Notes: generated by a model not told the origin, from the letters alone. Positions 27,199-36,331 are shown, counted from the stretch's first letter. The stretch: DNA of 64,000 nt from Deltaproteobacteria bacterium (GCA_020444045.1 JAHLLS010000003.1:124001-188000); one strand, 5' to 3'. A program made the numbers and translations.

Positions 27199-28098
27199 AT
27201 GGAACTTGATTCGTGCTATACCGGCACGCGCCTGAAAACTTACGGAACCTCTATCGACGCGCGCCACAGCATGAATTACGCGGCTGCGGTGAGTGACGTC
27301 AATCCGGTTTACTTTGATGACGAACGGGCGGGCGGCATTCTGGCGCCGCCCATGTTCAGCGTTGCGCTGACCTGGCCGATTCTGGAAAACATCGGCGCCT
27401 ATATTCTGGCCGAAACATTTCCCCGGGAACTGCTTCTGACCCAGGTGCATCACACCGAGCACCTAAGCTTTCACCGCCCTGTCCTTCCGGGCGAAGACGT
27501 GACGGTCCGGGGGCACATTGCCGCGATTTTACCGCACCGGGCCGGAACCCGGGTGGTGATTTGCCTGGAAGCGCAGGACGCGAATGATCGCCCGGTCTTT
27601 ACGGAGTACCTCGGCGCCATGCTGCGGGGCGTGACCTGCCGGGGCGGCGGCCGGGGAGAGGCGGACCTGCCGGTCACTCCCAGCGCGCCGGATGCCGGGG
27701 GCGCGATTTGGGAGACAACCGTTTTCATCGAGCCCGAGCGGCCCCATATTTATGATGGCTGCACCGGCATCGTTTTCCCCATCCACACCTCCCGACGGTT
27801 CGCCCGCCAGGTGGGCCTGCCGGGAATCATCCTGCAGGGCACGGCCACCCTGGCCTTTGCCGCCCGGGAAATCGTCAACCGCGAGGCGGCCTGGGATCCC
27901 GCTCGCCTGGAAGGCCTGGCCTGCCGTTTCAGCGGCATGGTGCGGCCGGGGACCACCATCCGAATTCGATTGGTGGGGCGATCCGTCGGCGAACAGGGAA
28001 ACGATCTGTTTTTCGACGTTACGAACGAAGAAGGACAATTCGTCCTCCGCAATGGGTGGGCATCGGTCCACAGTTCCGGCGATGCTGATGTCGTATAG
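27199..28098 (+). CDS. double-hotdog MaoC-like enoyl-CoA hydratase family protein
   Basis: A 299-aa protein with two hotdog repeats. The first includes YAAAVSDVNPVYFDDERA, the hydratase-like D-x-N-P motif, and LSFHRPVLPGEDVTVRG. The second includes GIILQGTATLAFAAREIV and CRFSGMVRPGTTIRIRL, typical of MaoC hydratases. It probably adds water to, or removes it from, an acyl-CoA. AGGAG precedes the ATG, and an acyl-CoA synthetase gene follows 47 nt later, so the pair fits fatty or organic acid metabolism. Substrate unknown. Confidence 0.82.
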   Translation: MELDSCYTGTRLKTYGTSIDARHSMNYAAAVSDVNPVYFDDERAGGILAPPMFSVALTWPILENIGAYILAETFPRELLLTQVHHTEHLSFHRPVLPGEDVTVRGHIAAILPHRAGTRVVICLEAQDANDRPVFTEYLGAMLRGVTCRGGGRGEADLPVTPSAPDAGGAIWETTVFIEPERPHIYDGCTGIVFPIHTSRRFARQVGLPGIILQGTATLAFAAREIVNREAAWDPARLEGLACRFSGMVRPGTTIRIRLVGRSVGEQGNDLFFDVTNEEGQFVLRNGWASVHSSGDADVV

Positions 28099-28145
28099 AT
28101 TCAGAAGTATTTTTTGGGCATCGATTTTTTTTGAAAGGATCTGAA

Positions 28146-29843
28146 ATGTCTGAACCCGATTGTCTTCGCCTGCCGCGACTCAATGATTACATCGGCCACT
28201 ATGCCCGAACAAGCGCCGAGAAACCGGCTATGATCCAGCACGAAGACGGCAAGACGCTCACCTATAAGCAGTTTCATACCCTGATCGATTTTTTTGCGCT
28301 GCGGCTGATGGACATGGGGATTGGTGCCGGCGATCGCGTGGCCACGCAACTGGTGCTGGTGCCCGAGCACATGGCCCTCATGTACGCTTGCTTCAAGATC
28401 GGCGCCATACTGGCCCCCCTCGATGTGCGCCTCCAGGATGCCGAGGTCGTGCGGGAGGTGAACAAGATCGCCCCCAAGGCTTTTTTCTTCCTGGGGGATA
28501 CCCCGGTGCGGGATTTTAGGACGGCCGGACAGGCGGTGCAGGCGGATTGCCCCGGCGTGGATTGGCTGGTGCAATTTACGGCCGCCCCCCAACCAGGGGA
28601 CATCCTGCCCGGGGCGCTGGGCATCACTCAGCTGATGGACAAAAAACGATTGGTGTGGCTGAAGCTGAAGGACATCGTCACCCGTCGGTCGGCTCAGGCC
28701 TATGGCGCCGTGACACCCGATTCACCGGCCCTGATCATTTTTACCACGGGAACCACCGGCGAACCAAAGCCGGCCATGTTGAGCCATGCCAACATCATCG
28801 TCCAGAACGAGATACTGGCGCGCGGCATGAGCCGTCTGCAGGACCCGCGCATTCTGATCAATCTTCCCCCCAGCCACGTGGGATGTGTCACCGAGTGCTT
28901 CATGACGACCATGTTCATGGGGGGCACAGCGATATTGCTGCGGATTTTCGACGTAAAACTGACCCTGGAAGCCATCCAGCAGCACCGGGTCAACGCCCTG
29001 GGACAGATTCCCACCCAGTACCGCATGCTCTGGCACCACCCCGACTACGACAGCTACGACCTGAGCAGCCTGGCGGTTGTGGTGTACGGCGGCTCCGCCG
29101 TGGACACCGAATTCCTGCGCAAGCTATCCCGGATGGCGCCCGATTTCGGCACGGGCATCGGCATGACGGAAAATGCCGGCTTTGCCACCTTTACGCCCCG
29201 GGGCATCCCCATCGAGGAGATGGCCGGCCAGGTGGGGTGTGCTTTTCCTGATCTTGCCGAGGTGACGATACGGCGTCCCATGCTGCCGGACGGCCAGGCC
29301 GGGCCGGAACTCCCGGATGGCGAGGTGGGGGAGATCTGCTATCATCCCCCCATTGTCTTTTTGGGATACTACAACATGCCCGAAGAGACGGCGCGGACCA
29401 TTTCCAAGGAAGGCATCCTGTACACCGGCGATCTCGGCAGTTTCAAGGATATGGGCAGCTATCGTGCGCTCTACCTTGCCGGCCGGCGCAAGTTCATGAT
29501 CAAACAGAAAGGCTACAATGTCTTCCCCGATGAGATTGAAAACCACATCGCTGAATTGCCGGGAGTGGAAACCGTGGCCGTGGTAGGCATGAAGCACCGC
29601 CTGTTCGATGAAGGCGTTTTCGCCTATGTGCGGCCGGAAGCCGGTGCGGAACTGACACCGCAAGCCGTCCAGGACCACTGCCGTAAGATTGCCTCCTATA
29701 AACGCCCCCAGCATGTGGAACTGTGGCCGGCCGACGAAGAATTCCCGATCACCCGCAGTACCAAAGTGGACAAGCTGGCCATTCAAAAGATAGCCGCAGA
29801 AAGGATCGCCGAACTGCGGGAAGAGGGCGCCTGGGACGCTTAA
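28146..29843 (+). CDS. AMP-forming acyl-CoA synthetase
   Basis: A 565-aa adenylate-forming ligase. The phosphate-binding loop IFTTGTTGEPKPAMLSHAN, the GMTENAGFATFTPRG region, YTGDLGSF and the C-terminal hinge KFMIKQKGYNVFPDEIENH are all in family order, and the adenylating lysine is in TRSTKVDKLA. The start at 28146 follows GAAAGGATCTGAA. The substrate is probably a medium- or long-chain acid, but the sequence does not say. It follows the MaoC-like gene. Confidence 0.92.
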   Translation: MSEPDCLRLPRLNDYIGHYARTSAEKPAMIQHEDGKTLTYKQFHTLIDFFALRLMDMGIGAGDRVATQLVLVPEHMALMYACFKIGAILAPLDVRLQDAEVVREVNKIAPKAFFFLGDTPVRDFRTAGQAVQADCPGVDWLVQFTAAPQPGDILPGALGITQLMDKKRLVWLKLKDIVTRRSAQAYGAVTPDSPALIIFTTGTTGEPKPAMLSHANIIVQNEILARGMSRLQDPRILINLPPSHVGCVTECFMTTMFMGGTAILLRIFDVKLTLEAIQQHRVNALGQIPTQYRMLWHHPDYDSYDLSSLAVVVYGGSAVDTEFLRKLSRMAPDFGTGIGMTENAGFATFTPRGIPIEEMAGQVGCAFPDLAEVTIRRPMLPDGQAGPELPDGEVGEICYHPPIVFLGYYNMPEETARTISKEGILYTGDLGSFKDMGSYRALYLAGRRKFMIKQKGYNVFPDEIENHIAELPGVETVAVVGMKHRLFDEGVFAYVRPEAGAELTPQAVQDHCRKIASYKRPQHVELWPADEEFPITRSTKVDKLAIQKIAAERIAELREEGAWDA

Positions 29844-29892
29844 TAGCGCCTGGAGACCTGGTGCCTGCGATGCCGTGGACCCGGTAAACAGG

Positions 29893-30357
29893 TTAAGCCG
29901 CCGAAGCGACGTCGCGGCCCGGCGGAACCGTCACAACCGGTATGGTGGCGTTTTTGACAACCTTTTCAGCGACGCTGCCGAAACGAAAATGGGCTTTTGC
30001 CCCGCGGGTGGACATGACCACCATGTCGATATGTTCTTTTTCGACAAGTTTCAGGATTTCCTGGGCCGGGTCACCCACCGCGATATGGCGAAAATCCTCA
30101 GGGCAGCCTTGGAGATCGTCGCTGCAGATCTGGCCCAATTGCTTTTTAGCTTTCTTGTTCAGCCAGGCCAGCATTTTTTCGACATGATCCGCTTCGAATT
30201 CGCCGTACCATTCCGGGTGGTTCAGGACGGGGTTGTCGATGACATAGAGAACGTGGATTTCGGCATCATACTTTTCGGTCAGGGACTTGACGTGATCCAA
30301 GGCGTGTTTGGCCTGCTCGGAGAAATCCGTGGGCCAGAGAATCTTTTGCAAGGTCAT
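29893..30357 (-). CDS. universal stress protein (UspA family)
   Basis: A 154-aa UspA-fold protein (MTLQKILWPTDFSEQAKHAL, EIHVLYVIDNPV). The nucleotide-binding signature is recognisable as VVMSTRGAKAHFRFGSVAEK, and the C-terminal strand ends NATIPVVTVPPG. GGAGGT precedes the ATG. Convergent with the acyl-CoA synthetase gene and divergent from the flavin reductase gene. Likely an ATP-binding stress protein of the cytoplasm. Confidence 0.92.
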   Translation of the reverse strand: MTLQKILWPTDFSEQAKHALDHVKSLTEKYDAEIHVLYVIDNPVLNHPEWYGEFEADHVEKMLAWLNKKAKKQLGQICSDDLQGCPEDFRHIAVGDPAQEILKLVEKEHIDMVVMSTRGAKAHFRFGSVAEKVVKNATIPVVTVPPGRDVASAA

Positions 30358-30629
30358 GGGGGACCTCCTTTCCCGGCCGGTGGCCGGCGTTGCCGTGGCA
30401 TTAAGCAGTAAGAGGCAATTGACCTTTTTATAAGAATATGTGCATTTTTAACCGAATAACAAGCGCGTGACCTATCGTGTCGGCGATGAAAGGCCATCGA
30501 ATGACAGCCGTGAAGGTTAGAAAAGGCGCCTGTCTGCTTTGCCGGGATGCATGGGCGTCTAAAATTTGACGTTGTTTTTGCGTCAGCCCTTGATCTCATG
30601 GGATTTCTTGGAAAGGAAAAAGGTACGGT

Positions 30630-31124
30630 ATGAAACCTGTCGACTATATGGCGGTTGCCCAAACCGCCATCCAGAAAATTAAAAGCGGGGCGTTCCTCAC
30701 GGTTCGCGCCGGCGATCGCCTCAACACCATGACCATCGGGTGGGCCACCATCGGCTTCTGTTGGCGAAAACCGGTCTTCATGGTGGCGGTGCGGGATTCC
30801 CGCCATACGTTTACGATTATCGAAGATGCGACGGATTACACGGTGTCGGTTCCGAGCGGGGACATGAAAGATGCCATCATGTACTGCGGCACCAAATCCG
30901 GTCGGGATGGCGACAAGTTTGAGGCCTGCGGGCTGAAGACGCTCGCGGGGCAGACGGTCGCCTCACCGGTTATCGATGTGCCGGGGATCCACATTGAGTG
31001 CCGTATTGTTCTAAAAACTGCCATGGATCCGGCCCTGATGGCGGCGGATTTTGCCGGTTTGTACCCGGAAAAGGATTATCATACCTTGTATTTCGGTGAG
31101 ATAAGGGCCTGTTACGAAACGTGA
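30630..31124 (+). CDS. flavin reductase-like FMN-binding protein
   Basis: A 164-aa split-barrel protein of the flavin reductase (flavoredoxin-like) family: NTMTIGWATIGFCWRKPVFMVAVRDSRHT... is its typical FMN-binding order (quoted in parts: NTMTIGWATIGFCW, KPVFMVAVRDSRHT). The C-terminus (YPEKDYHTLYFGEIRACYE) closes the barrel. AAAAGG precedes the ATG. In anaerobes, flavoredoxins pass electrons to Fe-S partners; a ferredoxin gene follows 143 nt later. Confidence 0.87.
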   Translation: MKPVDYMAVAQTAIQKIKSGAFLTVRAGDRLNTMTIGWATIGFCWRKPVFMVAVRDSRHTFTIIEDATDYTVSVPSGDMKDAIMYCGTKSGRDGDKFEACGLKTLAGQTVASPVIDVPGIHIECRIVLKTAMDPALMAADFAGLYPEKDYHTLYFGEIRACYET

Positions 31125-31267
31125 CCGCCGGGCCTGTTCACCTGGGGAGCCGAATGCGTGTTCGTAGCAGTACCCGTGAGGGTCCTGAATACTTGTTTTA
31201 TTCCGAACCTTTGCCATGATAACGTTTCATTTTACCCGGTCCGTCGGACCAGAAAAAGGAGGCCACT

Positions 31268-31459
31268 ATGAAGGCAACCATTACCAAACAGTGCATGGGT
31301 GATCGCAACTGCAACAAATTATGCCCGGAAGTATTCGCCTACGACGAAGACCAGCTCCTGTCCGTGGTCCAGTTCGACGTGATACCGGAAAAATACGAGG
31401 ACGTCGTGCGGCTGGCCGCCCAGGAGTGCGGGGCGGATGCGATCATTATCGAAGAATAG
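31268..31459 (+). CDS. single-cluster ferredoxin with Asp in place of one Cys ligand
   Basis: A 63-aa ferredoxin. The binding motif is Cys9-x2-Asp12-x2-Cys15-x3-Cys19-Pro, with remote Cys54. The usual second Cys is Asp12, the same pattern as Pyrococcus furiosus and some Desulfovibrio ferredoxins, where Asp ligates or frees one iron and the cluster can interconvert between 3Fe and 4Fe forms. AAAGGAGG precedes the ATG. It lies between flavin reductase and rubrerythrin genes, which suggests a redox or oxygen-defence set. Confidence 0.93.
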   Translation: MKATITKQCMGDRNCNKLCPEVFAYDEDQLLSVVQFDVIPEKYEDVVRLAAQECGADAIIIEE

Positions 31460-31508
31460 CAGACAGATCATCATTCTATCTGAGGCCGGCATGCATGGCA
31501 CTGCCGGC

Positions 31509-31549
31509 GGAAGCCACCGGGGGCAGCATTCCTTCACCCGGTGGCTTCC
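31509..31549. other. strong hairpin, possible terminator or attenuator
   Basis: A perfect 13-bp stem (GGAAGCCACCGGG at 31509-31521 pairing with 31537-31549) with a 15-nt loop lies between the ferredoxin and rubrerythrin genes. There is no T run, so it may stabilise mRNA ends or stop transcription inefficiently. Confidence 0.6.
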
Positions 31550-31638
31550 GAATGGTGAGAGTCCTGTCTGCCGGCCGGACGACCGGCAAACACCGCTTTC
31601 CCCCTTTCCGTAACATGCGTTCTTTCAGGAGGATCCTC

Positions 31639-32214
31639 ATGGCTAGATTCCGCGACAGCCAGACCGCCAAAAACCTGCTGGCGTCTTTTGCCGGCGAGTC
31701 CCAGGCCCGCAACCGCTACACCTATTTTGCCCGCCGGGCGGCAGATGAGGGCTACATTCAGATCGCCGATATCTTCGAAGAAACCGCCGGTCACGAGTGC
31801 GAGCATGCCCTTCGTTTTTTCAAGTTTTTTAACGGCGGCGAGCTGGAGATCACCAGCCGTTTTCCCGCCGGCGTTATCGGATCCACCCATGACAATTTGG
31901 TGGCCGCGGCCGACGGCGAGCGTTTCGAACACAGCGAACTCTACCCGGGGTTTGCCCGTGTCGCCCGCGACGAAGGGTTTGACCGGGCGGCCGACACCTG
32001 GGAAGCCATCAGCGTCTCCGAAAAGCAGCACGAGAAACGCTACCGGGAGCTGGCCGCCAATCTCCTGTCGGGGCGCGTGTTCACCCGGCCCAATAAGACC
32101 GTGTGGCGCTGCCGCAACTGCGGCTACCTGCACACCGGCGATGCCGCTCCCGAAAAATGCCCGGCCTGCGTCAAGCCGCAGTCCTATTTCGAGCTTTTAG
32201 CTGAAAACTGGTAG
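31639..32214 (+). CDS. rbr: rubrerythrin
   Basis: A 191-aa rubrerythrin: an N-terminal ferritin-like diiron domain (FAGESQARNRYTYFARRA, ETAGHECEHALRF, ISVSEKQHEKRY carry the Glu/His ligands) and a C-terminal rubredoxin-type FeCys4 domain (CRNCGYLHTG, CPACVKPQ). It reduces hydrogen peroxide in anaerobes. AGGAGG precedes the ATG by 8 nt. The upstream ferredoxin is a plausible electron source. Confidence 0.96.
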   Translation: MARFRDSQTAKNLLASFAGESQARNRYTYFARRAADEGYIQIADIFEETAGHECEHALRFFKFFNGGELEITSRFPAGVIGSTHDNLVAAADGERFEHSELYPGFARVARDEGFDRAADTWEAISVSEKQHEKRYRELAANLLSGRVFTRPNKTVWRCRNCGYLHTGDAAPEKCPACVKPQSYFELLAENW

Positions 32215-32236
32215 GCGCATTTTCCCTTCCATTACG

Positions 32237-32266
32237 TCCGACAAGGGCCCGACAGGCCCTGTCGGA
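32237..32266 (+). terminator. hairpin after the rubrerythrin gene; rest of gap empty
   Basis: TCCGACAAGGGCC pairs with GGCCCTGTCGGA (one bulge) 23 nt after the stop, followed by TTCCTTCC, so this is a weak terminator. The rest of the interval to 32556 shows nothing I recognise. Confidence 0.55.
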
Positions 32267-32556
32267 TTCCTTCCATAACGGACCGGGTCGGATAAAGCTG
32301 CGATGATCGCTGTCCGACGGATATCAAGGGGTTTACGCCGCCGCTATCGTATCCGGAATCTTCACCTGCCGGTCGCCACGACTGGCGCTCCCTTTCACCG
32401 ATGGCGCCCTTTGTCCATCGCCTTGTCAACTTTTAGCTCGGCTGACGCGTCTTGTGATTTCAAATGGCCGGAATCGAATCGTTGACAACCGTGTGGACGG
32501 CATGCCGCCGACCATGCCCCGGTCATATCGAATGAACGGAAAAGGGAGGGAACACC

Positions 32557-33048
32557 ATGAAAAAGCAGACCATACTGGTAGGGCTTCTTACCGCGGCATT
32601 TGTTCTGGTGGCTGCCGGTGCATCTTTTGCCGGCGACCGACGACTGCACAAACCTCGCGCAAGCCACTGGAAGGGCAACCATTTTGCCGCCAAGCATAAC
32701 GCCGGCCACTGGAAGCGCGGTCATCAGGTTCGTGCTCCCCGGGCGCATTGGAAAGGGCACCATCAGGTCCGCCGTCATAAATTGAACAACCGCGGTGTTC
32801 CTCATCGTCCGGGGCAATATGGGCATCGCCCTCCGGTGCGCCATTATGCGAATCGGTATCCGGCCGGTGCGTCTTTTCGCCGCCAACATGATGGCCGGAG
32901 CGACCGGGGGCATGTGAGGGACCGTCAGACCGTGCAGCGGGGAGATCGTAGCGGTGGCCGTGGCGACCAGACAGCAGCCTACACAGCCGATGACGCTCCC
33001 TCCGACCGGGGCAACCGGGATGGGACGGGAAGGCAGCGCCAGCGCTGA
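32557..33048 (+). CDS. exported His/Arg/Lys-rich basic protein with short repeats
   Basis: A 163-aa protein with a Sec signal peptide (MKKQTILVGLLTAAFVLVAA, cleavage near ASFAG). The mature part is extremely basic and His-rich. A degenerate repeat appears three times (SHWKGNHFA, GHWKRGHQVRAP, AHWKGHHQVRRH), and the C-terminal third is Arg/Asp/Gly-rich. Such composition suggests metal, polyanion or cell-wall binding in the periplasm. GGGAGGGAACACC precedes the ATG. No family recognised. Confidence 0.72.
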   Translation: MKKQTILVGLLTAAFVLVAAGASFAGDRRLHKPRASHWKGNHFAAKHNAGHWKRGHQVRAPRAHWKGHHQVRRHKLNNRGVPHRPGQYGHRPPVRHYANRYPAGASFRRQHDGRSDRGHVRDRQTVQRGDRSGGRGDQTAAYTADDAPSDRGNRDGTGRQRQR

Positions 33049-33172
33049 TGCCAAAACATCAACAACAAATGGGGTTCCGGACAGCGCTGGTCCGTGTGGA
33101 AACCACGATAAGCAGCGGACCGTGTTGTTCCGGAACCTCTCTGTCATTGAAGGAATCGAAAAGTCCTGAAGC

Positions 33173-33244
33173 CGTCACTCCCGCGAAGGCGGGAGTCTAC
33201 GACCCCATTGAAATAATGGGATCCCCGCCTGCGGTGAGAGGACG
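33173..33244. repeat. REP-like palindromic element
   Basis: CGTCACTCCCGCGAAGGCGGGAGT at its start (quoted as ACTCCCGC-gaa-GGCGGGAGT) is followed by a weaker partner CCCCGCCTGCGGTGAGAGGACG. This is the general form of intergenic palindromes common in environmental proteobacteria. It lies between two convergent genes. Confidence 0.6.
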
Positions 33245-33336
33245 AAAAAATTACCTTGGCGACTTTTTACGAACGCATCTGTGTTTGGAGGAAGAAAATT
33301 TTAAGGTGAGGATGCGCGGCCGATGCGCAGGGCGGC

Positions 33337-33963
33337 TCAGGGTACCGGCGCAACCGCAAAGATCACCGCACTCCACAGGGCATGGGAAACGATGACCGGC
33401 GCCAGATGCTGCCAGCGCCAATACAGCAGACCCCAGAAAGCACCGGCCACGGCAGCCGCACCAATGAGCATGAAGTTGAAGGACCAGATGTGGACACCGG
33501 CATAGATAGCGGTGCCAACCAGCCAACCGCGCCAGTTGCCATAGCGCAGCATCAGTTGCCGCTGCAGAAACCCCCGCCAGTAGATTTCTTCGCAGGGCCC
33601 TGTAATCAGAAGAAGCAAGGCAAACACCACGGGCATGGGAACATCGGCGCCCTTGCCATAGATGGCGCCGATCTGGTGGGCGGCAAAGGGGAAGAGGGTG
33701 GTCGAAACGACTTTGCCCAACCAGAAAATTCCGTAAAGCGCCGCGGCCGAAACCAGCCCCTGCAGGATGGCCTTGCGGTCGAAGCGCAGCTGGCCGCGGT
33801 AATCGGGCTGCAACTTGAAAGCCAGCAGCGCCAGCAGCGCGGCCGAGCAGCTGATCTTGATCCAGAAATTGGACCAGGTCAGGAAAAAAGTGACAAACCA
33901 GAGGACGGCCGCCAGGCCGACCGTGGCCCACAGGGCTTGCGGATTGACACTTCGGTTTCTCAT
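33337..33963 (-). CDS. CPBP-family intramembrane metalloprotease
   Basis: A 208-aa membrane protein with about six to seven hydrophobic helices. The CPBP/CAAX-protease motifs are present: EEIYWRGFLQ (E-E-x3-R), HIWSFNF and HALWSAVIF. Start at 33963 (MRNRSVNPQALW) overlaps the stop of the upstream prenyltransferase gene by 4 nt, indicating coupling. Substrate unknown. Confidence 0.85.
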   Translation of the reverse strand: MRNRSVNPQALWATVGLAAVLWFVTFFLTWSNFWIKISCSAALLALLAFKLQPDYRGQLRFDRKAILQGLVSAAALYGIFWLGKVVSTTLFPFAAHQIGAIYGKGADVPMPVVFALLLLITGPCEEIYWRGFLQRQLMLRYGNWRGWLVGTAIYAGVHIWSFNFMLIGAAAVAGAFWGLLYWRWQHLAPVIVSHALWSAVIFAVAPVP

Positions 33964-34865
33964 CCGACCAACCCCTCGATAATCAATGAGGCCACCAGCA
34001 GCAGCCCGAAAGCCGTGTCCAGTTTGGCGGTCAGGGCATCGGCATTGGCGGGAACGGCCCGTTTCATCTGGCGCAACAGTCTGACGGCAAGGGGAAACGA
34101 TGCGAAGATGATCAGCACCCACATGGTCAGAACACCGGTCAGGGCTAGAACCAGAATGCCGGCGTAGGCCAGTACCATCAGCGACAGGTAGGTATTCAAC
34201 CCCAGACGATGCCCCAATAGAATGGCCAGTGTTCGAATACCGCGGCGGTGGTCATGGTCGATATCACGAATATTGTTGGCCAGGAGCACCAGCGCCACCA
34301 GGACGCCAAAGGGCAGCGATACCCAGAATGCCTGAACGCTCAAGCTCTGGCGCTGCACGAAATAGGCCCCCTCCACCATGAGCGGTCCCCACATGAGAAA
34401 TACCGACACTTCCCCCAGGGCCACATATTTGTATTTCAGCGGGGGGGCGGTGTAGGTCAGGCCGGCCAGCAGTCCCACCAGGCCGATGATCAGGACGACG
34501 ACGCCGCAGACCAGGGTCAGGTAGATCCCGATCAGGGCGGCCAGGACGAACAGGCCATAGGCCACCTGGCGAACATGCTCACGCGGCAGCAACCCCTCCA
34601 CCAGGGGATGGGGGCGATACTGGGCCGTCGCGGCCTCGACCGTATCGACACCGTTGACGACATCGTAATAGTCATTGATCAGGTTGGTGGCCGCATGCAG
34701 CAGGACGGCACTCAGCAGCGCCAGCATGGCCAGCGGCCAGTCGAAGGGGCCGTCTATCGCCGCCAGCGCACTGCCGACACTCACCGATATGGCGGTCATG
34801 GTAAACGACCAGGGGCGACTGGCCAGAAACCAGTTCCGATAAATTCCCATCCGTTTTCTTTCCAT
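33960..34865 (-). CDS. UbiA-family prenyltransferase, menA-like
   Basis: A 301-aa membrane prenyltransferase with about eight to nine helices. The two Asp-rich motifs are NLINDYYDVVNGVD and NNIRDIDHDHRRGIRT, and YTAPPLKYKYVALGE lies between them. These fit 1,4-dihydroxy-2-naphthoate polyprenyltransferase (MenA), which makes demethylmenaquinone; other UbiA functions remain possible. GGAG stands about 7 nt before the ATG. Followed by a coupled CPBP protease gene. Confidence 0.88.
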   Translation of the reverse strand: MERKRMGIYRNWFLASRPWSFTMTAISVSVGSALAAIDGPFDWPLAMLALLSAVLLHAATNLINDYYDVVNGVDTVEAATAQYRPHPLVEGLLPREHVRQVAYGLFVLAALIGIYLTLVCGVVVLIIGLVGLLAGLTYTAPPLKYKYVALGEVSVFLMWGPLMVEGAYFVQRQSLSVQAFWVSLPFGVLVALVLLANNIRDIDHDHRRGIRTLAILLGHRLGLNTYLSLMVLAYAGILVLALTGVLTMWVLIIFASFPLAVRLLRQMKRAVPANADALTAKLDTAFGLLLVASLIIEGLVG

Positions 34866-35136
34866 GTATTTCTCCGGCTCCTCCCGTTGGCACCGGGAGG
34901 GATTCGATTGGGTGCAATCTACGCAATGGTCTATCTGATGTCAATCCGTCTTTGGGCCGGGTCCCGGCCATCATTGCAATGACAGACGCAACCTGTTAAA
35001 AATGGTGGCCACGTATAAGCATAATTCGATTGACGACAGAACCCAGACTACCATTGGTCATACCCCGTCGTTTAGACAGCATCGATCAATCGCCGTATTT
35101 AGTGAGTTGACCGTTTGGCATAATAGGAGGCGGTTC

Positions 35137-35619
35137 ATGACAGCAGCCTTTACCAGCGAGAACCTGCAGCACTTTATCGAAACCCACCATATCGATGCCG
35201 CCATCCTGCCGATGGACGGGCATACGCCCACGGTGAGCGACGCCGCCCGGGAACTGGGCGTGCAAACCGATCAAATCATCAAGTCACTGGTTTTTATGGC
35301 CGCCGGCCATCCTTTGCTGGTGATCGGCAACGGCCTGTCTCGGGTGGACCGTAAGAAGCTGGCCGCTCATCTGGGGGTAGGCCAAAAAAAAGTCAAATTC
35401 GCCACGGCCGAGCAGGCCTTTGAGATTACCGGGTTCGTGGTAGGCAGCATGCCCCCCTTCGGACACCATCAGCGCTTGCGCACCCTGGTGGACCCGGCCG
35501 TGATGGGGTGGGACACCATCTACGGTGGCGGGGGAAATATCGACGCCATGATGCGTCTGACACCCGCCGAGTTGATCCGCGTGACCGAAGCGGAAATTCA
35601 CGCGATTTCAGAGTCCTGA
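35137..35619 (+). CDS. YbaK/aminoacyl-tRNA deacylase-like protein
   Basis: A 160-aa protein of the YbaK/ProX-like editing family, which removes wrongly attached amino acids from tRNA: TVSDAARELGV, IIKSLVFMA, GLSRVDRKKLAAHLGV, ITGFVVGSMPPFGH and DTIYGGGGNIDAMMRL are all in family order. AGGAGG precedes the ATG at 35137. Exact specificity (Cys-tRNAPro, Ala-tRNAPro or other) cannot be told. Confidence 0.9.
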   Translation: MTAAFTSENLQHFIETHHIDAAILPMDGHTPTVSDAARELGVQTDQIIKSLVFMAAGHPLLVIGNGLSRVDRKKLAAHLGVGQKKVKFATAEQAFEITGFVVGSMPPFGHHQRLRTLVDPAVMGWDTIYGGGGNIDAMMRLTPAELIRVTEAEIHAISES

Positions 35620-35693
35620 CGCGTCCGCAGGGGGATTGCCCGGTTCAGCTTTTACCGGATTATGGATACGATCGAACCTTTGGGAGACCCATC

Positions 35694-36184
35694 ATGAAAG
35701 ACATTCCGGACCTGCTGGAGGGCCTCGAGCGATCGGCCGGAATTTTGTCGGCCTTTGTCCGGACCATCCCCGCCGACGCGCTGCATCGCCGCCGGAATGC
35801 GGACTGCTGGACCCCGGCCGAACATGTCAGCCACTTGGCCCAGGTGCAGCCCATGCTGCTGGAGCGCCTGCAGCGATTCCGGGACGAGGACCATCCCGTA
35901 TTCGTGCCCTACATCCCGGGTGAGGGGGAAGAAGAACCCGACAAGCCGGCGGTGGCGCCCATCGATGCGGCCCTGGAGCAGTTCGCCCGGTACCGGGCGA
36001 ACAGACGGACCTGCTGGCGGCGGCCGGCGTCGCCACCTGGGAGAAGAGCGGAGCCCATCCCGAGTTTGCGCACTATTCCTGCTACATTCTGGCGCTTCAC
36101 ATCTTGATGCACGACCACTGGCACATGTATCGCATGGAAGAGCTCTGGTTGACGCGGGATGATTACCTGACGCAACTGACATAA
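35694..36184 (+). pseudogene. DinB-family metal-dependent protein, split by a frameshift
   Basis: The first reading (ATG 35694) gives a DinB four-helix start with metal-ligand His in AEHVSHLAQVQPM. At about 35997-36000 the frame is lost: continuing gives Arg-rich nonsense. Reading one base back (from GAA at 35999) restores EQTDLLAAAGVATWE and the conserved HILMHDHWHMYRMEEL with the remaining His ligands, ending at TAA 36182-36184. Restored length is about 163 aa, normal for DinB/DUF664. The cause is a one-base loss or a sequence error. The family includes DNA-damage-induced proteins and thiol transferases. Confidence 0.85.
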
Positions 36185-36331
36185 CTGCTCCCGGGCCCTT
36201 TACGGAAACCATCGGAATGGCTACTATTCTTACTGAAGCCGCAAGTGGTGGTGGCCGGGAGCAGGTCGGTTTTATTCTTCTTGCGGTTACCGGTTTTTTT
36301 GTGGATCCGAACGCATAAGGGAGGGGTTAAG

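Noticed and set aside
25597-27462. 621-codon minus-strand frame opposite ettA
   Set aside because: The plus strand encodes a full ABC-F protein; the shadow translation has no recognisable domain.
30354-30806. Minus-strand frame between uspA and the flavin reductase gene
   Set aside because: It covers the promoter region and the start of a supported plus-strand gene; no motif.
33173-33244. Possible CRISPR-like repeat
   Set aside because: Only one palindromic unit with a degenerate partner; no spaced direct repeats, so a REP-type element is the better reading.
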